From the NCBI GenBank assembly GCA_003260075.1, contig QLIY01000136.1, positions 161,353 to 225,352 of the forward strand: a DNA stretch of 64,000 nucleotides. The letters run 5' to 3'. Below, one piece after another: positions 15,101 through 29,100 of this stretch; the first letter of the stretch is position 1; every line of letters begins with the position of its first letter. This stretch comes from Phallusia mammillata (Eukaryota > Chordata > Ascidiacea > Phlebobranchia > Ascidiidae). A model generated the notes under the pieces. That model saw nothing but the letters and a program-made list of their open reading frames with translations. It ran no database searches and had not been told where the DNA came from. The translations under genes and the position numbers were made by a program.

Positions 15101-17114
15101 GGCGCTAAACGCGGTTGCATCAATCGGCGATCCGTCACTGTTCACCGCTTGTTGTGTTCGGGCTTGCAGGACGAACAAATCCGGCGAGTAAACAAGCATG
15201 TATTCGCCACGTCCGTTGAAAGTGTACTGAGCTCCATCAATCGTTGTGATGTGAGGATCGCCGAACGTAAAACCTGCAATGCGGGATGTTTCAAGCAGTG
15301 TTTTATCCTAACTAGAGTGTCACAATAGAGGTACTAACATAAAAACTATCATCAGACAAGTTTGCTACATTAAAACTTAGTTTTTAACCCTCAAACTTAA
15401 CTGATCTAAAGCGACAGTGATTTTTACGCCACCTAGCGGAAATTGCCAAAGTTTTAGATATTACGTTTGTATAGTTCTACCAGATGCTATGGCACCAGGT
15501 GGTGCCATTTTTATGTGGTGCTGCATAGGCACATTGTTTACCACTTCATTCGATATAGGAACAATTGTGATTTTTCAATTACAAACGTTTGTTGATTTAA
15601 TTTTAAAATGCTTTAAATAAAGTTTTCTATAATTTTAAAGATAAATCAACGCACTGGAGATCACTCCAAGTAACTTACAAAATAAGATGCCAATTAAGTT
15701 AATAAATAAAACTCACTTGGGAAAACTGGAACGTAATTGTTACAACTTGCAGGTGGACGTCTTCTATTGTACATGTCACAGAAACCAGCAGCACCGCTCT
15801 CCAAGCAACACTGGCGACGCGGTATAAGATCACCCTCTGAAAAGACAAGATAAAGTAAAATTAACGGCATTTCACATCAAAAAAATCATCAGGTAAATGA
15901 ATACTTACCAAGCGACATTCGCAGTTGCTCGTCGAAAACGGTTTGGTTTCTTCGATGGACAAAACCATCGCTGTCCAAGATGGGGATTTGGAATCGTTCC
16001 GCTCGACTACTCAGTGGACCACCCCCCCCCCCCCCCCCCCCCCCAACCAACCATCGAAGATGATCCAGAAAAAGAAGAATCTCCGCAATCCCCGCCGATA
16101 GCAGCAGCGTGGACCCGTTCCACGGAAAGGTTGGTAGCATTGGTTGAAAAGGCCTAAAAAAGTGTCAGTTAAGCAACATGAAGTGCATTGTGTAATTAGG
16201 TGTCGGCTTTTGGTGCAGTTCATATTAATGCACATTGTGTATGAATGTTAGGAGGTAGAAAATCGCCGCCTATTTAAAACATTGTATTGTCCATCAAGTC
16301 GATATGTCTACAACATAATGTTATGTTAATCAAGTTTAGCCGAAATAAATTAATGGTCTCATTTTCACACAAAAATATTTTACGATGTAATTAGGAAATT
16401 TTTTTTAAAAGTTTATGCAACTCAAACGTTTTAATTTTACACCAAAATTAGTAATTATGAGCTCAGTTACAATTTATATTCTAACTTTGATTCACAACAA
16501 CTTAATACAAAACGTAACTTACTGTCCATTTCCCATTCCGCTGTGTCCGTCGTTGTGAAACCAAAACCTGGCAAGAAGTTGTTTATTACATGGAAGATGT
16601 AATCCACCGAAACAATAAAACGAGGGTCAATGATTCCCCCCCCCCACTGTTGCATATCAACTGACATACCCCACTATGCCAATATACTTTACGTTAATAT
16701 ATGTTTATTCCGTAATTACCAAGTCTCTGCACTCTTTGGTCTGGTCTGTACATTCCCTGCGTCTCTGTAAATCGCAATTCCCTTCCGTTGGTATATCCGA
16801 TCAGTGCATTGCCCCCCCCCCAGCTCGAAGCAGGGACAAGGCATCGACGAAGGCACGTAAGTTGTAGATACGTCTTTCACGTACCAACTCACACAGCCGC
16901 AACGGGACTCCTGAAGAGGAGTTTTGACTGGGGTCAAATGGTAAAAGTATTGACCAGGTTGTCTTCCATCTGCAATTAAAAACAGTTTATTTTCTGAATT
17001 TCAGTGGGCAATAGTATAATGAGGTGACTGTTGCATATCAACTGACATACCCCACTATGCCAATATACTTTACGCTAATACACGTTTATTCCGTAGTTAC
17101 CATTACGCTGCACT

Positions 17115-17168
<54 letters not shown>

Positions 17169-20100
17169 TAACCCGGTTTGCCACAACATGGCTTCCTCTT
17201 TATACAAGTAGATGGCGTAAGTGTCGCATCCGTCACTTGCAAGAACAGCTTGGAATGTGCTGGGCTGTTAAAAAAGACGAAGAAAACAATGTTTGAAACA
17301 TAACAAAAACTTACAGGTTGATGATAATCTAGATTCTAGAACTTATATAATGCTTATTGCTAAAAAAGCAAGAATGGCTAATGACAAAAGTGCCAAAAGA
17401 TGCCAAATACAGGAGAAAACCAGCGGCGAAAAACCAACATGCGGCCTTTGAAGTATCTAAATGTTTAAGGGCCTAAACTAGGAGATATGGTGCATTACGA
17501 CTATCATTTCTAGTTTCTAGTTTAAACCTTTCTGTTAATTTGACTACATGACTAAGTAAGCAAATAACGGATAGTCAAATTTGTATATTAAACAACACAC
17601 CTCTAAAAGAGAAAACAATTCTTATACGTTTAACGAATGCAGACTAAATATAAAGACATTCATTCGTTTTTTATTATTCTAGCTTGACGATTGAAACACA
17701 TTTATTGTTACCACATAAAACCGATCATATGGCGACCAGGAATTAGATTAGAGGTTAAAAGAGGTACGAATAGTAGAGGTAGCACTGCATAAGCCAAAAA
17801 AATATTTCTAATGTAGCCTCTGCGAGAGACGGTAATTGGTGAGGAAACATTTATAAACAAAATGATTTTTCATTCCCTGATCAAGTACTTACAAAGTTTC
17901 TGTGGTTTCTCTCAGGAAACATCACCACTTCGCTCCAAGTCGCCTTGTACACAAACACTGGATTGAAATTCGTAAGGTCAAATCGTTCCGAGATCCGCGT
18001 CCCAACTTCTTGCATAACAGCTGTTCCCGCAGCGTCAAGCGAAGATGCAATAGTGTCGTACACCTTAAATAAAAGTGTCTCGATGAAAATGGCATTCCAA
18101 ACTCGTCTGTACTTTTTTCAGGTGGTTTATTAAAAATAATACCGTATTAATAATTAAAAAACGCATTCACTTACTTGATAGTATACGCGACCGTCGTTGT
18201 TGGTGCTAGGTTGAAAATCGTCCCAGAACGGTGCAAGAATGGCCAAGGTTTGATCCGCAAAACCATTTGCGTATGGTCGGTATAAACTGCCGACGTAGTA
18301 AAACGCGGGACCCATATTTATAAAGCCGTTAGAGGTGACTCGGAACTGGTTGAAATTTTCTTGGCCGAATGGGATGCTATACTCCGTCCTAGAAAGTATA
18401 GTTTGCAGTGGTTTATTTGTTTTGTAAACAAATCAATGTTTATATTCGTGTTGTGCGTTGGTGGTCAATTTCCAATGCACTTTTCTGCTAACAAAACTTT
18501 CGTATCCGAGGAAAAATTCGTACCGAGAAACAAATTAAAACCCATTCTGCAAGTGACCGTTTAACTTTTTATCGTAAAGAACTCCACGTTTTTACCTACA
18601 ATACGCACTGTTATAACTTTTTTTTACCACTTTTGCTTTTACTTGCTTCTTGGTTTTAACATTTATTCATTTGATAATGACAAGTTGCCGTCAAAACGCT
18701 ATGTGCACAAATATACGGTTTATTTCTGGTTAGGACTGTTAAAACCGTGAATTGTGTACCTAAACAATGGAAAAACAACAAAAAAACAACAACTACTTAC
18801 TGGTAGGTAGAAGACGCCACATCGTCTCCCACTCGCAACAATGTATCACCTGCTGTATCACCGAACGGCAGCAGAACCACCTCGAAACATGTAAAACCAT
18901 CACCTCTGAAAGTACAATTATGTAAGTTATAGGTAAATCGCACTAGACAACCGCTTTTGTTACCTGAATCCTGTGTTGCAAGTACAAGTAAAGGAACTTC
19001 GTGTATTTATGCATGTTGCGTTGTTAGCGCAAGGCATAGTAAGACATTCATCGACATCCACAGCACAAGTGTTACCTGTTGGAAAACACCCAACAATAAA
19101 GTCTCAAATAGTTTATAACTGAGCTAATAACAAATAAGCGATTTTAAATTTTTTATGAATAAACATTCGTCTAAAGGCAAGAAAATTACTAAGGCCAACT
19201 GATAATTTAAAATATTTTAGGCGAAAGTAATTAAATCGGCCTGGGTTTCCTGATATGGGCAACATAAATTACTTAAAGTGCAACAAATTGGTTTTGAGTA
19301 ACATCGCCAATAAATAAGTGACAAAGCACCAGTACTTTATAGCCCATACCGGTGTAGCCTGGTGGACAAGTACATGCAAAACTGGAATTAGTCGCTGAAC
19401 ACTGTCCGCCATTCTGACAAGGATTGGGATCACATGGTTGGAAAACATCACAGGTTCTGCCGAAGAAGAACTCGTTGCATTCGCAAGTAAAGGTCAACAC
19501 TCCAGTCGTACATTGGCCATTGGGACAAGGGTCGGACTGGCATTGGTCGATCACTAAAAGTAAAAGTCAAGTCATGTAAAACAAATTAAAACTTAACAAA
19601 CGGAACAAAGCTGACCAAGTACCATGAAAATACTTCTGTTTAAGTGCTTTTTTAACCAATTCAGGGTAGTTTGAAAAAACCTTCACGAACCTTCGCATAC
19701 GCCTTGGACGTTTTCATATCCAGCAAAACAGACGCACTCGGCTGTACCATCGTTCTGGTTTACACAGGTGGAGACCGTCTCGTCGCAAATACCAGGTCTC
19801 TCTTGGCAGGGCTGACCCGCTGTGCAAATGTCAGGATTGCTAGTTTCCATAAAGTTGTTAAGGCACACACACGCCTGTAGCTGGTCCAGACCGAGCACGC
19901 AATGGCCCTGCGTGCACTGACGAGTGCACAGTGAAACTGTAACGAGAATACCATATAAAACACAATGGAAAAATTGTAGGCATACGCTTAACTTCATGAT
20001 CACACGAAGTCAGGGGGCATCACTAGTCTGTTCGGTATCTGTTCAACTGGGTACTATTTTCAACTTACAAAATAATTCAACTGCAGGATTTGGTAAAAAA

Positions 20101-23100
20101 TCAAACTGTTTACATTACCAAACATTTAAACTGCAGAATTGGGTAAAATTTAAACTGGAGACATTACCAAGCAGAATAGGCATTCACTAATCAAGCATTT
20201 AAATCAAGAACCTGGTCACAAGGTATTGACGCATATTAAATTGCTCTTCAGTACCAGTACTAAACCCTCAAACATGTTCAACTTGATTCATATTCGATAT
20301 ATAACATCATGTACCTGTTGTGACTTGTATAATTGTGGAGGACCTGCACGCGTCAATGCTCGTCACTGTCACTTCGTAAGATTCGCTTGCCGCTAGTTGA
20401 GAGAAAACATATCGGAAGACACTTTGAGGACCCATTCTTGATAGCGACATGCCGCCTCCCGACACATTAAACATTAGAGGGACGGATTCGCCGTTGAGAG
20501 GAGTATATTCTACTGACACTTCGATTACGGATCGCCCAGACAGAGCGCTGGCTGTGAGATTATTGCAAACTGAAAAAGAAGGGTCATTCGTCGTATATAT
20601 TTCAGAAATCGCAAGTATCGTGTCAATTGTTTAAACAAAAATCCTACCAATATAGCTCAATGACAACCCAAGCTTCAAAATGACATGTAGTACAAGTTGA
20701 TCGACAGTTACGAATTACAAAGTGATAATATTCATATTATAGTCATGACATAGTTCTGTTTACGGCTGCCGACAACGTAGCCCCTATAATTGAACTTAAC
20801 GGCCGTTATAAATGTTTCCATTTAATCCAAAAAAATGTGTAGTATACCTTGACAAACAGTTCCATCTCCTACAGATCTGTCAGGACAGGTGCAAACAAAC
20901 GAACCATCGGTATCTGTGCACATTGCTGTGGCCGCACAGTTGTTTTCTCCCGTTTCACACTCGTTAACGTCTGTTTAATCAATTTGGTGAGGTTACCTTA
21001 TATCGTACAATGTTGCCTAGATTGTGGTACGCATTTACCACCAGCTTAGCATTTTATCATTTCAAGTGTTTGGTAAAACATTCACTGAAATAATTAGTAG
21101 GTAAACAACATAGAAGTTTTAAGGCAAAAATATTAGGTAAACAGCTGTTTATAAACACATTTAAATACAGTTTCAACTGATTTATAACCCAATACTCGTA
21201 TATTTACTTTGACATGTTGTGCCGCTGCCCATGTATCCACTCATACATTCGCAGTCAAATGAACCATTGAGATTTTGACATAGTGCATTCATATCACAGT
21301 TATTTTCTCCGGTTGCACATTCATTGATATCTGTGCACAAAACATATTAATCAGAACAAAAAACGGGATTTGCAATGTATAACTGGCATATAGTACAGTA
21401 TAAAAAAAACATCACATGTGATGTGTGAAGTAAGAAAAAAAAATCGAAAAATTATTTGAAAAATCGGTGTAATTTATCTTTTTGATAATAAAATCTTTGC
21501 TTTCAAAACCCTGTACTATCAGTGCATGTGCGACCAAAGTTTCTTGTCAAAAGCAAAAGAACACAGCAGTGAAGGTCTAACCTGCACAACTAAGCCCGTC
21601 TCCCGCAAACCCAGGGTTACAACTGCACACCGCAGACCCCGAAGCAGACGAACAGTTTGCCCATGGATGACAGGTTGTGCTCAAACACGGATCGGGTCCT
21701 AAAAACAAGGTAGTTTTTTACACAAGATCGTAAAATCTGGTTAGAAACCAACAGTGGTTGTGTATAAAGACAACAGTGAAAACCTACAACGTTGTACGGC
21801 CTGTGATGGGGTTTGGGAGATTTAATAGTTTTTAGCACAATAAACACAAAATTACAACAAACCTGATGTGGTAGAGACGGCAGTTGTTCCTGTTCAAACA
21901 ATAATTTTATTAAAACTTTCATATTTAGGCACCTAACAAGTGCAGTTAACCACAGTAGAGAATATCTTTATTCCTTTATCAATGCAATATTTGCAATTAG
22001 TTACAATAAAGTGCAATTAAGTTACAATACTTGAAATAGCAACAGACCTGTTGTAGGGGCTGCAGTTGAAGCATCTGTTGCGCCTATTTGAAAAAACAAC
22101 AGATTTTTTAATGGCAATAAAATAAAATAAAATGGCAATGGGTTTGATAGTGATAAATAGTTTAGAGCAGTGGTTCCCAACCGGGGAGGAATTTTATGAG
22201 TTCAGGGGAGGAATTTCATAAAACTGCAAAAAAAATTACATTGAAAACGTTACAGAATATTTTTGTATACACATTATTATGTATTATTATAATTTGGACC
22301 CGGTTCACATTTGGTAAAGGATTCTGAAATGGACATCCCTAATTATAAGGTCTATTTCAAAATGCTTTAATTTTTAATGTTATATTTGTTTTTCTTCTTA
22401 TGGGGAGGAATGAATAGTTCGAAAATGGGCGAAGGGAGGAACGTAACAAAAAAGGTTGGGAACCACTGGTTTAGATTATACATTTCAAATACTGTTAAAA
22501 GTGTTTCACACTCAGTCAAGTTTCACGCAACCTTATTGGGGAGATGGGTCTAATGCAGTGCTCTTCAACCTATTTAGTGGCACGGAACCCTGAAGGTGTT
22601 TTGTCAAACTTTGCGGAACCCACATACAATAATTTTAACCAATGTAATAGGCTACACCAAAGAAAAAACATGCATTTTTACTTAACACACCCCAAGCACA
22701 AAATAAAAGTTGACTTCAATCAGAGCCACTATATTCAATATAGTGGCTCTGCTTCAATTAAACGATTCACTGAAACGCATTGCTATGTTACTTGTAACCG
22801 TCGTTTCAACATTTATCTCGCAATTTTGCCAGAGTGTATTAAGGCTGTGTTTATTACGAGTGCAACCAAGGTTAATTACTAGATTGTACGGGCGAGCATT
22901 GCTGTTCGCAACAATGATATTGTTATGATTCATATTTGTACAACAAACCGCTGCGAACCCCTGAGCAACCCTTAAAGATCACGGAACCCCTGTAAGGTTA
23001 GTACGGAACCCTTGGGTTCTGCTCAACCCCGGTTGAAGAGCCCTGTATGATTAAACAACAAACCTGTTGTGGGGGCTTCGGTGGAAGCAGTTGTGTCTGT

Positions 23101-26100
23101 TGAATTCAAACAATATTTTGTAAAACAATAAACTTACAACACACAAAGAAAACAACAACTACCACTAACCAACTGTTGGTGCTGCGGTTGAAGCCGTTGT
23201 ATCTGTTAAACACAAGCAATGTTGCACAAATAAAACAAACTCACGAAAACAAAACATACAGAACAACGGCAAACCAGCTGTTTGCGCAGCAGTTGTGAAA
23301 AATAAAAAAAATGTTGTACAATAACAACAACAAAACTTAAAAATAAAATAAAACAAAAACAAACCAGTTACTGGCGGTGCTGTTGAAGCCGTTGCATCTG
23401 TTAAATACAAAACAATGTTGCATAATGAAAACAAACTCACAAAATCAAAAATCCAGCTATTGGCGTAAATGTTGTAAAAAAAATCTACAATAGCAACAAA
23501 ACTATGAGAAAATATAAAACAAAAACAAACCAGTTACTGGCGGTGCAGTTGAAGCCGTTGCATCTGTTAAACACAAGCAATGTTGCATAATGAAAACAAA
23601 CTCACGAAAACAAAAAAATACAGAACAACGGCGAACCAGCTGTTGGCGCAGCAGTAGTGAAAAAAGTGGTACAATAAAAACAACAAAACTAAAAAAAGTA
23701 TAAAACAAAAACAAACCAGTTACTGGCGGTGCAGTTGAAACCGTTGTATCTGTTAAAAATAAAGAATGTTGCATAATGAAACAAAAAACTCACGAAAACA
23801 AAAAACACAGAACAACGACAAACCAGTTGTTGGTGCAGCGGTTGTGAAAAAAAAAATGTTAAAACCAAATTATAAAAAAATGCAAACATTAACACATGGC
23901 AAAAAAGATACAAGTAACAGGTCAAAATGTTACACAATAACAGGTCACATACAATACATATACAGGTCATTTCACACGTGTTACTAACTACTTGTTTATT
24001 TGTACATTATTAAGGTGTTTGTCATGCACATTTTATTTTAACACATAACAAAATACCTGCTGTAGTTCCATTATAATTTTATTAGGATCAACAATAACAA
24101 CTTTTCCTATTAGAAAAACTACTTACCAATAGTTGGTCCTGCTGTTACATTCGGTGCAGCAGTTGGCGCATCAGTCATTGTAACTATACCGCAAAAAAAC
24201 GAGTTAGTTAAAAAACTTTGTTCCTAACTAAATATTGAACTGTAAACATTATAATCAATTTAAAACAAAGCAAAACAGTTTTTGTAGAGTTTTGTTTTAT
24301 AAAATAAAACAACAACAAACCTGTTGCAGTTTCAACGGTTGTGACTGTTTCTATTAAAACAAAACACTTCGAATTACCCATAATCAGTTAACGCAAGCAA
24401 TAGAGCTACAAAACAATATGGACGTAGCAAACAAACAAAAAATCGTGACACGATGTTTACTAAATTATCCTAACTATAAATTACAAGTAGTTCTTACTAA
24501 AGAGCATTAAACGACGGTATTTTTTTACCTGTAGTTGCAGCTGTGTCGGGCTGAGTTTGTTACAATATAAACAACCAAACATACCTGTTGTGGGTCCAGC
24601 TGTCGCATTCGGTGCAGCAGTAGAGGCCTCGGTCACCGTAGCTGTTTTACAAAAAACTTGTAGTTTCATGTTGTATTGATGCACACAATATTAGAAATAC
24701 CAAAATTTGTAAACCCAAACATTTCCCTAACATAACAAAACCTACACACCTGTTGTGGGCTCAACAGCAGTGGTTGGCGCGTCGGTAGCATTAGCTGCAA
24801 ATTTACCATATATTAGCTTTTAAGCGTTACAATTCACATTTTTATCACATTTTTGCAAATAAAAATATACCTGCAGTCGGTCCACCGGTTGCATTCGGAG
24901 CAGCAGTTGGCGCATCAGTCATTGTAACTGTTTCCCAGAAAATAGTTTATTTATTATTATAAACCGTCTTTTTAATTGTCTTGAATATAATAGTTATTTT
25001 TTGTATAATTTCTTTTTGTAAAAATTATTTAGTCATTGTTGGTCCCGTCGTTGCATTCGGTGCAGCAGTTGGCGCAGTATTTAACGAAAAACAAATCTTG
25101 AAATGCGAATATAGCAATCGATTAAAAAAAACAATACCAATTTTTTTCACTTTTTATNCAAAGTGGGATGCACATCTACATAACTATATCTATCATCTGT
25201 GTAAATTTTAGCCAAATCCATCAAACATTTGACGGAAAAACGAGTCGGACAAACTTTGGGAAGAAAAGAAAGAAAAAAAACAATTTGAGTAAAATCAATA
25301 TGTGTCCCCTTCAGGGAAGGGGACCCATAATTATTGATTAGAAAAAACAGTTTCGTTTATGTTGTTGCACGAATCAGGTATTTTTGTACTTTGAACGACA
25401 TTTTTTCCTTCTTTGCAAAATACTTACCCATAGTTGGTCCAGTTGTTGCATTCGGTTCAGCAGTCGGCGCATCAGTCATTGTAACTGTTTCCCAGAAAAT
25501 AGTTTATTTATTATTATAAACCGTCTTTTTAATTGTCTTGAATATAATAGTTATTTTTTGTATAATTTCTTTTTGTAAAAATTATTTAGTCATTGTTGGT
25601 CCCGTCGTTGCATTCGGTGCAGCAGTTGGCGCAGTATTTAACGAAAAACAAATCTTGAAATGCGAATATAGCAATCGATTGAAAAAAAAAATACCAATTT
25701 TTTCACTTTTTATCATAAGGTTGAAAAAATAACAAACCGTTCACTGGTCCCACTGTTGCAGTTGCAGCATCGGTAGCGTTACCTTGAAACAAATAAGGCG
25801 ATATTGTTTGGCATAAAAAAATTTAGTGCAATTTTATTTCCAAAAATACGTACCCATAGTTGTTCCTGCTGTTACGTTCGGTGCAGCAGTTGGCGCATCA
25901 GTCATTGTAACTGTTAATAGAAAATGTATTAATTTTACACAAAGAAAAACAGTTCTGTTTAGTGTCTTGCACGAAATAGTTGTCGATCCTTCAGTTATTG
26001 TAACTGATAATGACATAATTATACTAGAAGGGTGGCTTAGCACATTAATATATTTCCTATGCATATTTTGTATTGGGTCCCATATTAGCCGTCGTCTTTT

Positions 26101-29100
26101 ATAACCTTAGTCGTTTCTGCAGGCAGAAACTCATGGGTCCCCACACATGCAAAGTTGAAAATAATGCAATTCAAGAGATAACCATGAGAAAGTCGGGTGT
26201 TGTAAGGTAAAACACAGTGATCGGCACTGGGCTTAAATAATAATACTATGTAGAATACAAACTATAAAATTAGATTCACCCCAGATATTGTTTGAAGTAT
26301 GTCCTATTTAACGTTTTAAAAAACTGACCCATTTTAGGGGGCTAGTAGGGNNNNNNNNNNNNNNNNNNNNNNNNNNNNNNNNNNNNNNNNNNNNNNNNNN
26401 NNNNNNNNNNNNNNNNNNNNNNNNNNNNNNNNNNNNNNNNNNNNNNNNNNNNNNNNNNNNNNNNNNNNNNNNNNNNNNNNNNNNNNNNNNNNNNNNNNNN
26501 NNNNNNNNNNNNNNNNNNNNNNNNNNNNNNNNNNNNNNNNNNNNNNNNNNNNNNNNNNNNNNNNNNNNNNNNNNNNNNNNNNNNNNNNNNNNNNNNNNNN
26601 NNNNNNNNNNNNNNNNNNNNNNNNNNNNNNNNNNNNNNNNNNNNNNNNNNNNNNNNNNNNNNNNNNNNNNNNNNNNNNNNNNNNNNNNNNNNNNNNNNNN
26701 NNNNNNNNNNNNNNNNNNNNNNNNNNNNNNNNNNNNNNNNNNNNNNNNNNNNNNNNNNNNNNNNNNNNNNNNNNNNNNNNNNNNNNNNNNNNNNNNNNNN
26801 NNNNNNNNNNNNNNNNNNNNNNNNNNNNNNNNNNNNNNNNNNNNNNNNNNNNNNNNNNNNNNNNNNNNNNNNNNNNNNNNNNNNNNNNNNNNNNNNNNNN
26901 NNNNNNNNNNNNNNNNNNNNNNNNNNNNNNNNNNNNNNNNNNNNNNNNNNNNNNNNNNNNNNNNNNNNNNNNNNNNNNNNNNNNNNNNNNNNNNNNNNNN
27001 NNNNNNNNNNNNNNNNNNNNNNNNNNNNNNNNNNNNNNNNNNNNNNNNNNNNNNNNNNNNNNNNNNNNNNNNNNNNNNNNNNNNNNNNNNNNNNNNNNNN
27101 NNNNNNNNNNNNNNNNNNNNNNNNNNNNNNNNNNNNNNNNNNNNNNNNNNNNNNNNNNNNNNNNNNNNNNNNNNNNNNNNNNNNNNNNNNNNNNNNNNNN
27201 NNNNNNNNNNNNNNNNNNNNNNNNNNNNNNNNNNNNNNNNNNNGTCGTTTCTGCAGGCAAAAACTCATGGGTCCCCACACATGCAAAGTTGAAAATAATG
27301 CAATTCAAGAGATAACCATGAGAAAGTCGGGTGTTGTAAGGTAAAACACAGTGATCGGCACTGGGCTTGCCCTTGTAACACTATTGAGCAACAGAAATCT
27401 TTCGTTTGTGGTGTCCAGTAACATACAAATACGTTTTACACTTTGTGGGCTTGTGGGGTAAATGTTAGGGCTACAGGGTTGAACACACCAATCGACAACT
27501 ATAAATGGCATACTATACAAGCTATCCAAATTTCAGCCAATTCTGACACAATTTAAAAACTCACCCATTTTAGGGGGCTAGCAGAATAAATACTGGTTAT
27601 CAACAAAAACAAAGTGGTATGCACATCTACATAACTATATCTACCATCTGTGTAAATTTTAGCCAAATCCATCAAACATTTGACGGAAAAACGAGTCGGA
27701 CAAACTTTGGGAAGAAAAGAAAGAAAACAAAACAATTTGAGTAAAATCAATATGTGACCCCTTCAGGGAAGGGGACCCATAACTATTGATTAGAAAAAAC
27801 AGTTTCGTTTACGTTGTTGCACGAATCAGGTATTTTTGTACTTTGAACGACATTTTTTCCTTCTTTGCAAAATACTTACCCATAGTTGGTCCAGTTGTTG
27901 CATTCGGTTCAGCAGTTGGCGCATCAGTCATTGTAACTGTTAATAGAAAATATATTAATTTTACAAGAAGAGACAGGTTTGTCTACTGTCCTGGATGAAA
28001 TAGTTGTTGATGCTTCAGCCATGTTGCATGAATCAGGTATTTTGTGATTTGAACGAGATTTTTTTTCTTTTTTTGCAAAATACTTACCCATAGTTGGTCC
28101 AGTTGTTGCATTCGGTGCAGCAGTTGGTGCATCAGTCATCGTAACTATTTGGAGAAAAACAATTTTGAAATGCGAATATTGCAATCGATTGAAAAAAAAA
28201 CAATACCAATTTTTTCACTTTTTATCGTAAGGTTGAAAAAATAACAAACCGTTTACTGGTCCTTCTGTTGCAGTTGCAGCATCGGTAGCGTTACCTTGAA
28301 ACAAATAAGGCGATATTGTTTGGCACAAAATGTGCAAAATTTTCTCTTTTTTGCAAAATACTTACCCATAGTTGGTCCAGCTGTTACGTTCGGTGCAGCA
28401 GTTGGCGCATCAGTCATTGTAACTGTTAATAGAAAATGTATTATTTTCACAACAAGAGACAGTTTTGTTTAGTGTCTTGCATGAAATAGTTGTTGATGCT
28501 TCAGTCATTGTAACTGAATATTGATATAGTTATGTTACTTATAAGAAGAAACAGTTTTGTTTACTGTCTTGGATGAAGTAGTTGTTGAGGCTGCAGTTAT
28601 GTGGTTACACGAATCAGGTCTTTTGGTGATTTGAACGAGACTTTTTTATTTTTTTTAGCAAACTACTTGCCCATTGTTGGTCCAGTTGTTGCATTCGGTG
28701 CAGCAGTTGGCGCATCAGTCATTGTAACTAATTGAAGAAAAACAAATCTTAAAATGCGAATGTTGCAATCAATTGACAAAAAAAGCAATACCACTTTTTT
28801 CACTTGCTATCGTAAGGTTTATAAAATAACTAACCGTTGACTGGTCCCACTGTTGCAGTTGCAGCATCGGTGGCGTTACCTTGAAACAAATAAGGCGATA
28901 TTGTTTGGCTGAAAATGTGCAAAATTTTTTTTTGTCCCTCAAAAATACTTACCCATAGTTGGACCTGCTGTTGCGTTCGGTGCAACAGTTGGCGCATCAG
29001 TCATTGTAACTATACCGCAAAAAAACGAGTTAGTCAAAAAACTTTGTTCCGAACTAATTCTTCAAATGTCACATTTTAATCGATTTAAAAAAGAAAAACA

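Noticed and set aside
15897..16157. Plus-strand proline-rich frame
   Set aside because: Complement of AMOP exon 15909-16153 with its 23-C run; the minus strand has matching domain residues and splice sites.
17024..17296. Plus-strand open frame with a long proline run
   Set aside because: The prolines come from the 52-C homopolymer, and the frame is the complement of NIDO exon sequence on the other strand.
24053..24085. Possible extra mucin exon (NGTTA before GTATTT)
   Set aside because: No acceptor AG in a suitable position upstream.
26334..27308. Long minus-strand frames across the gap
   Set aside because: They consist almost wholly of undetermined bases.
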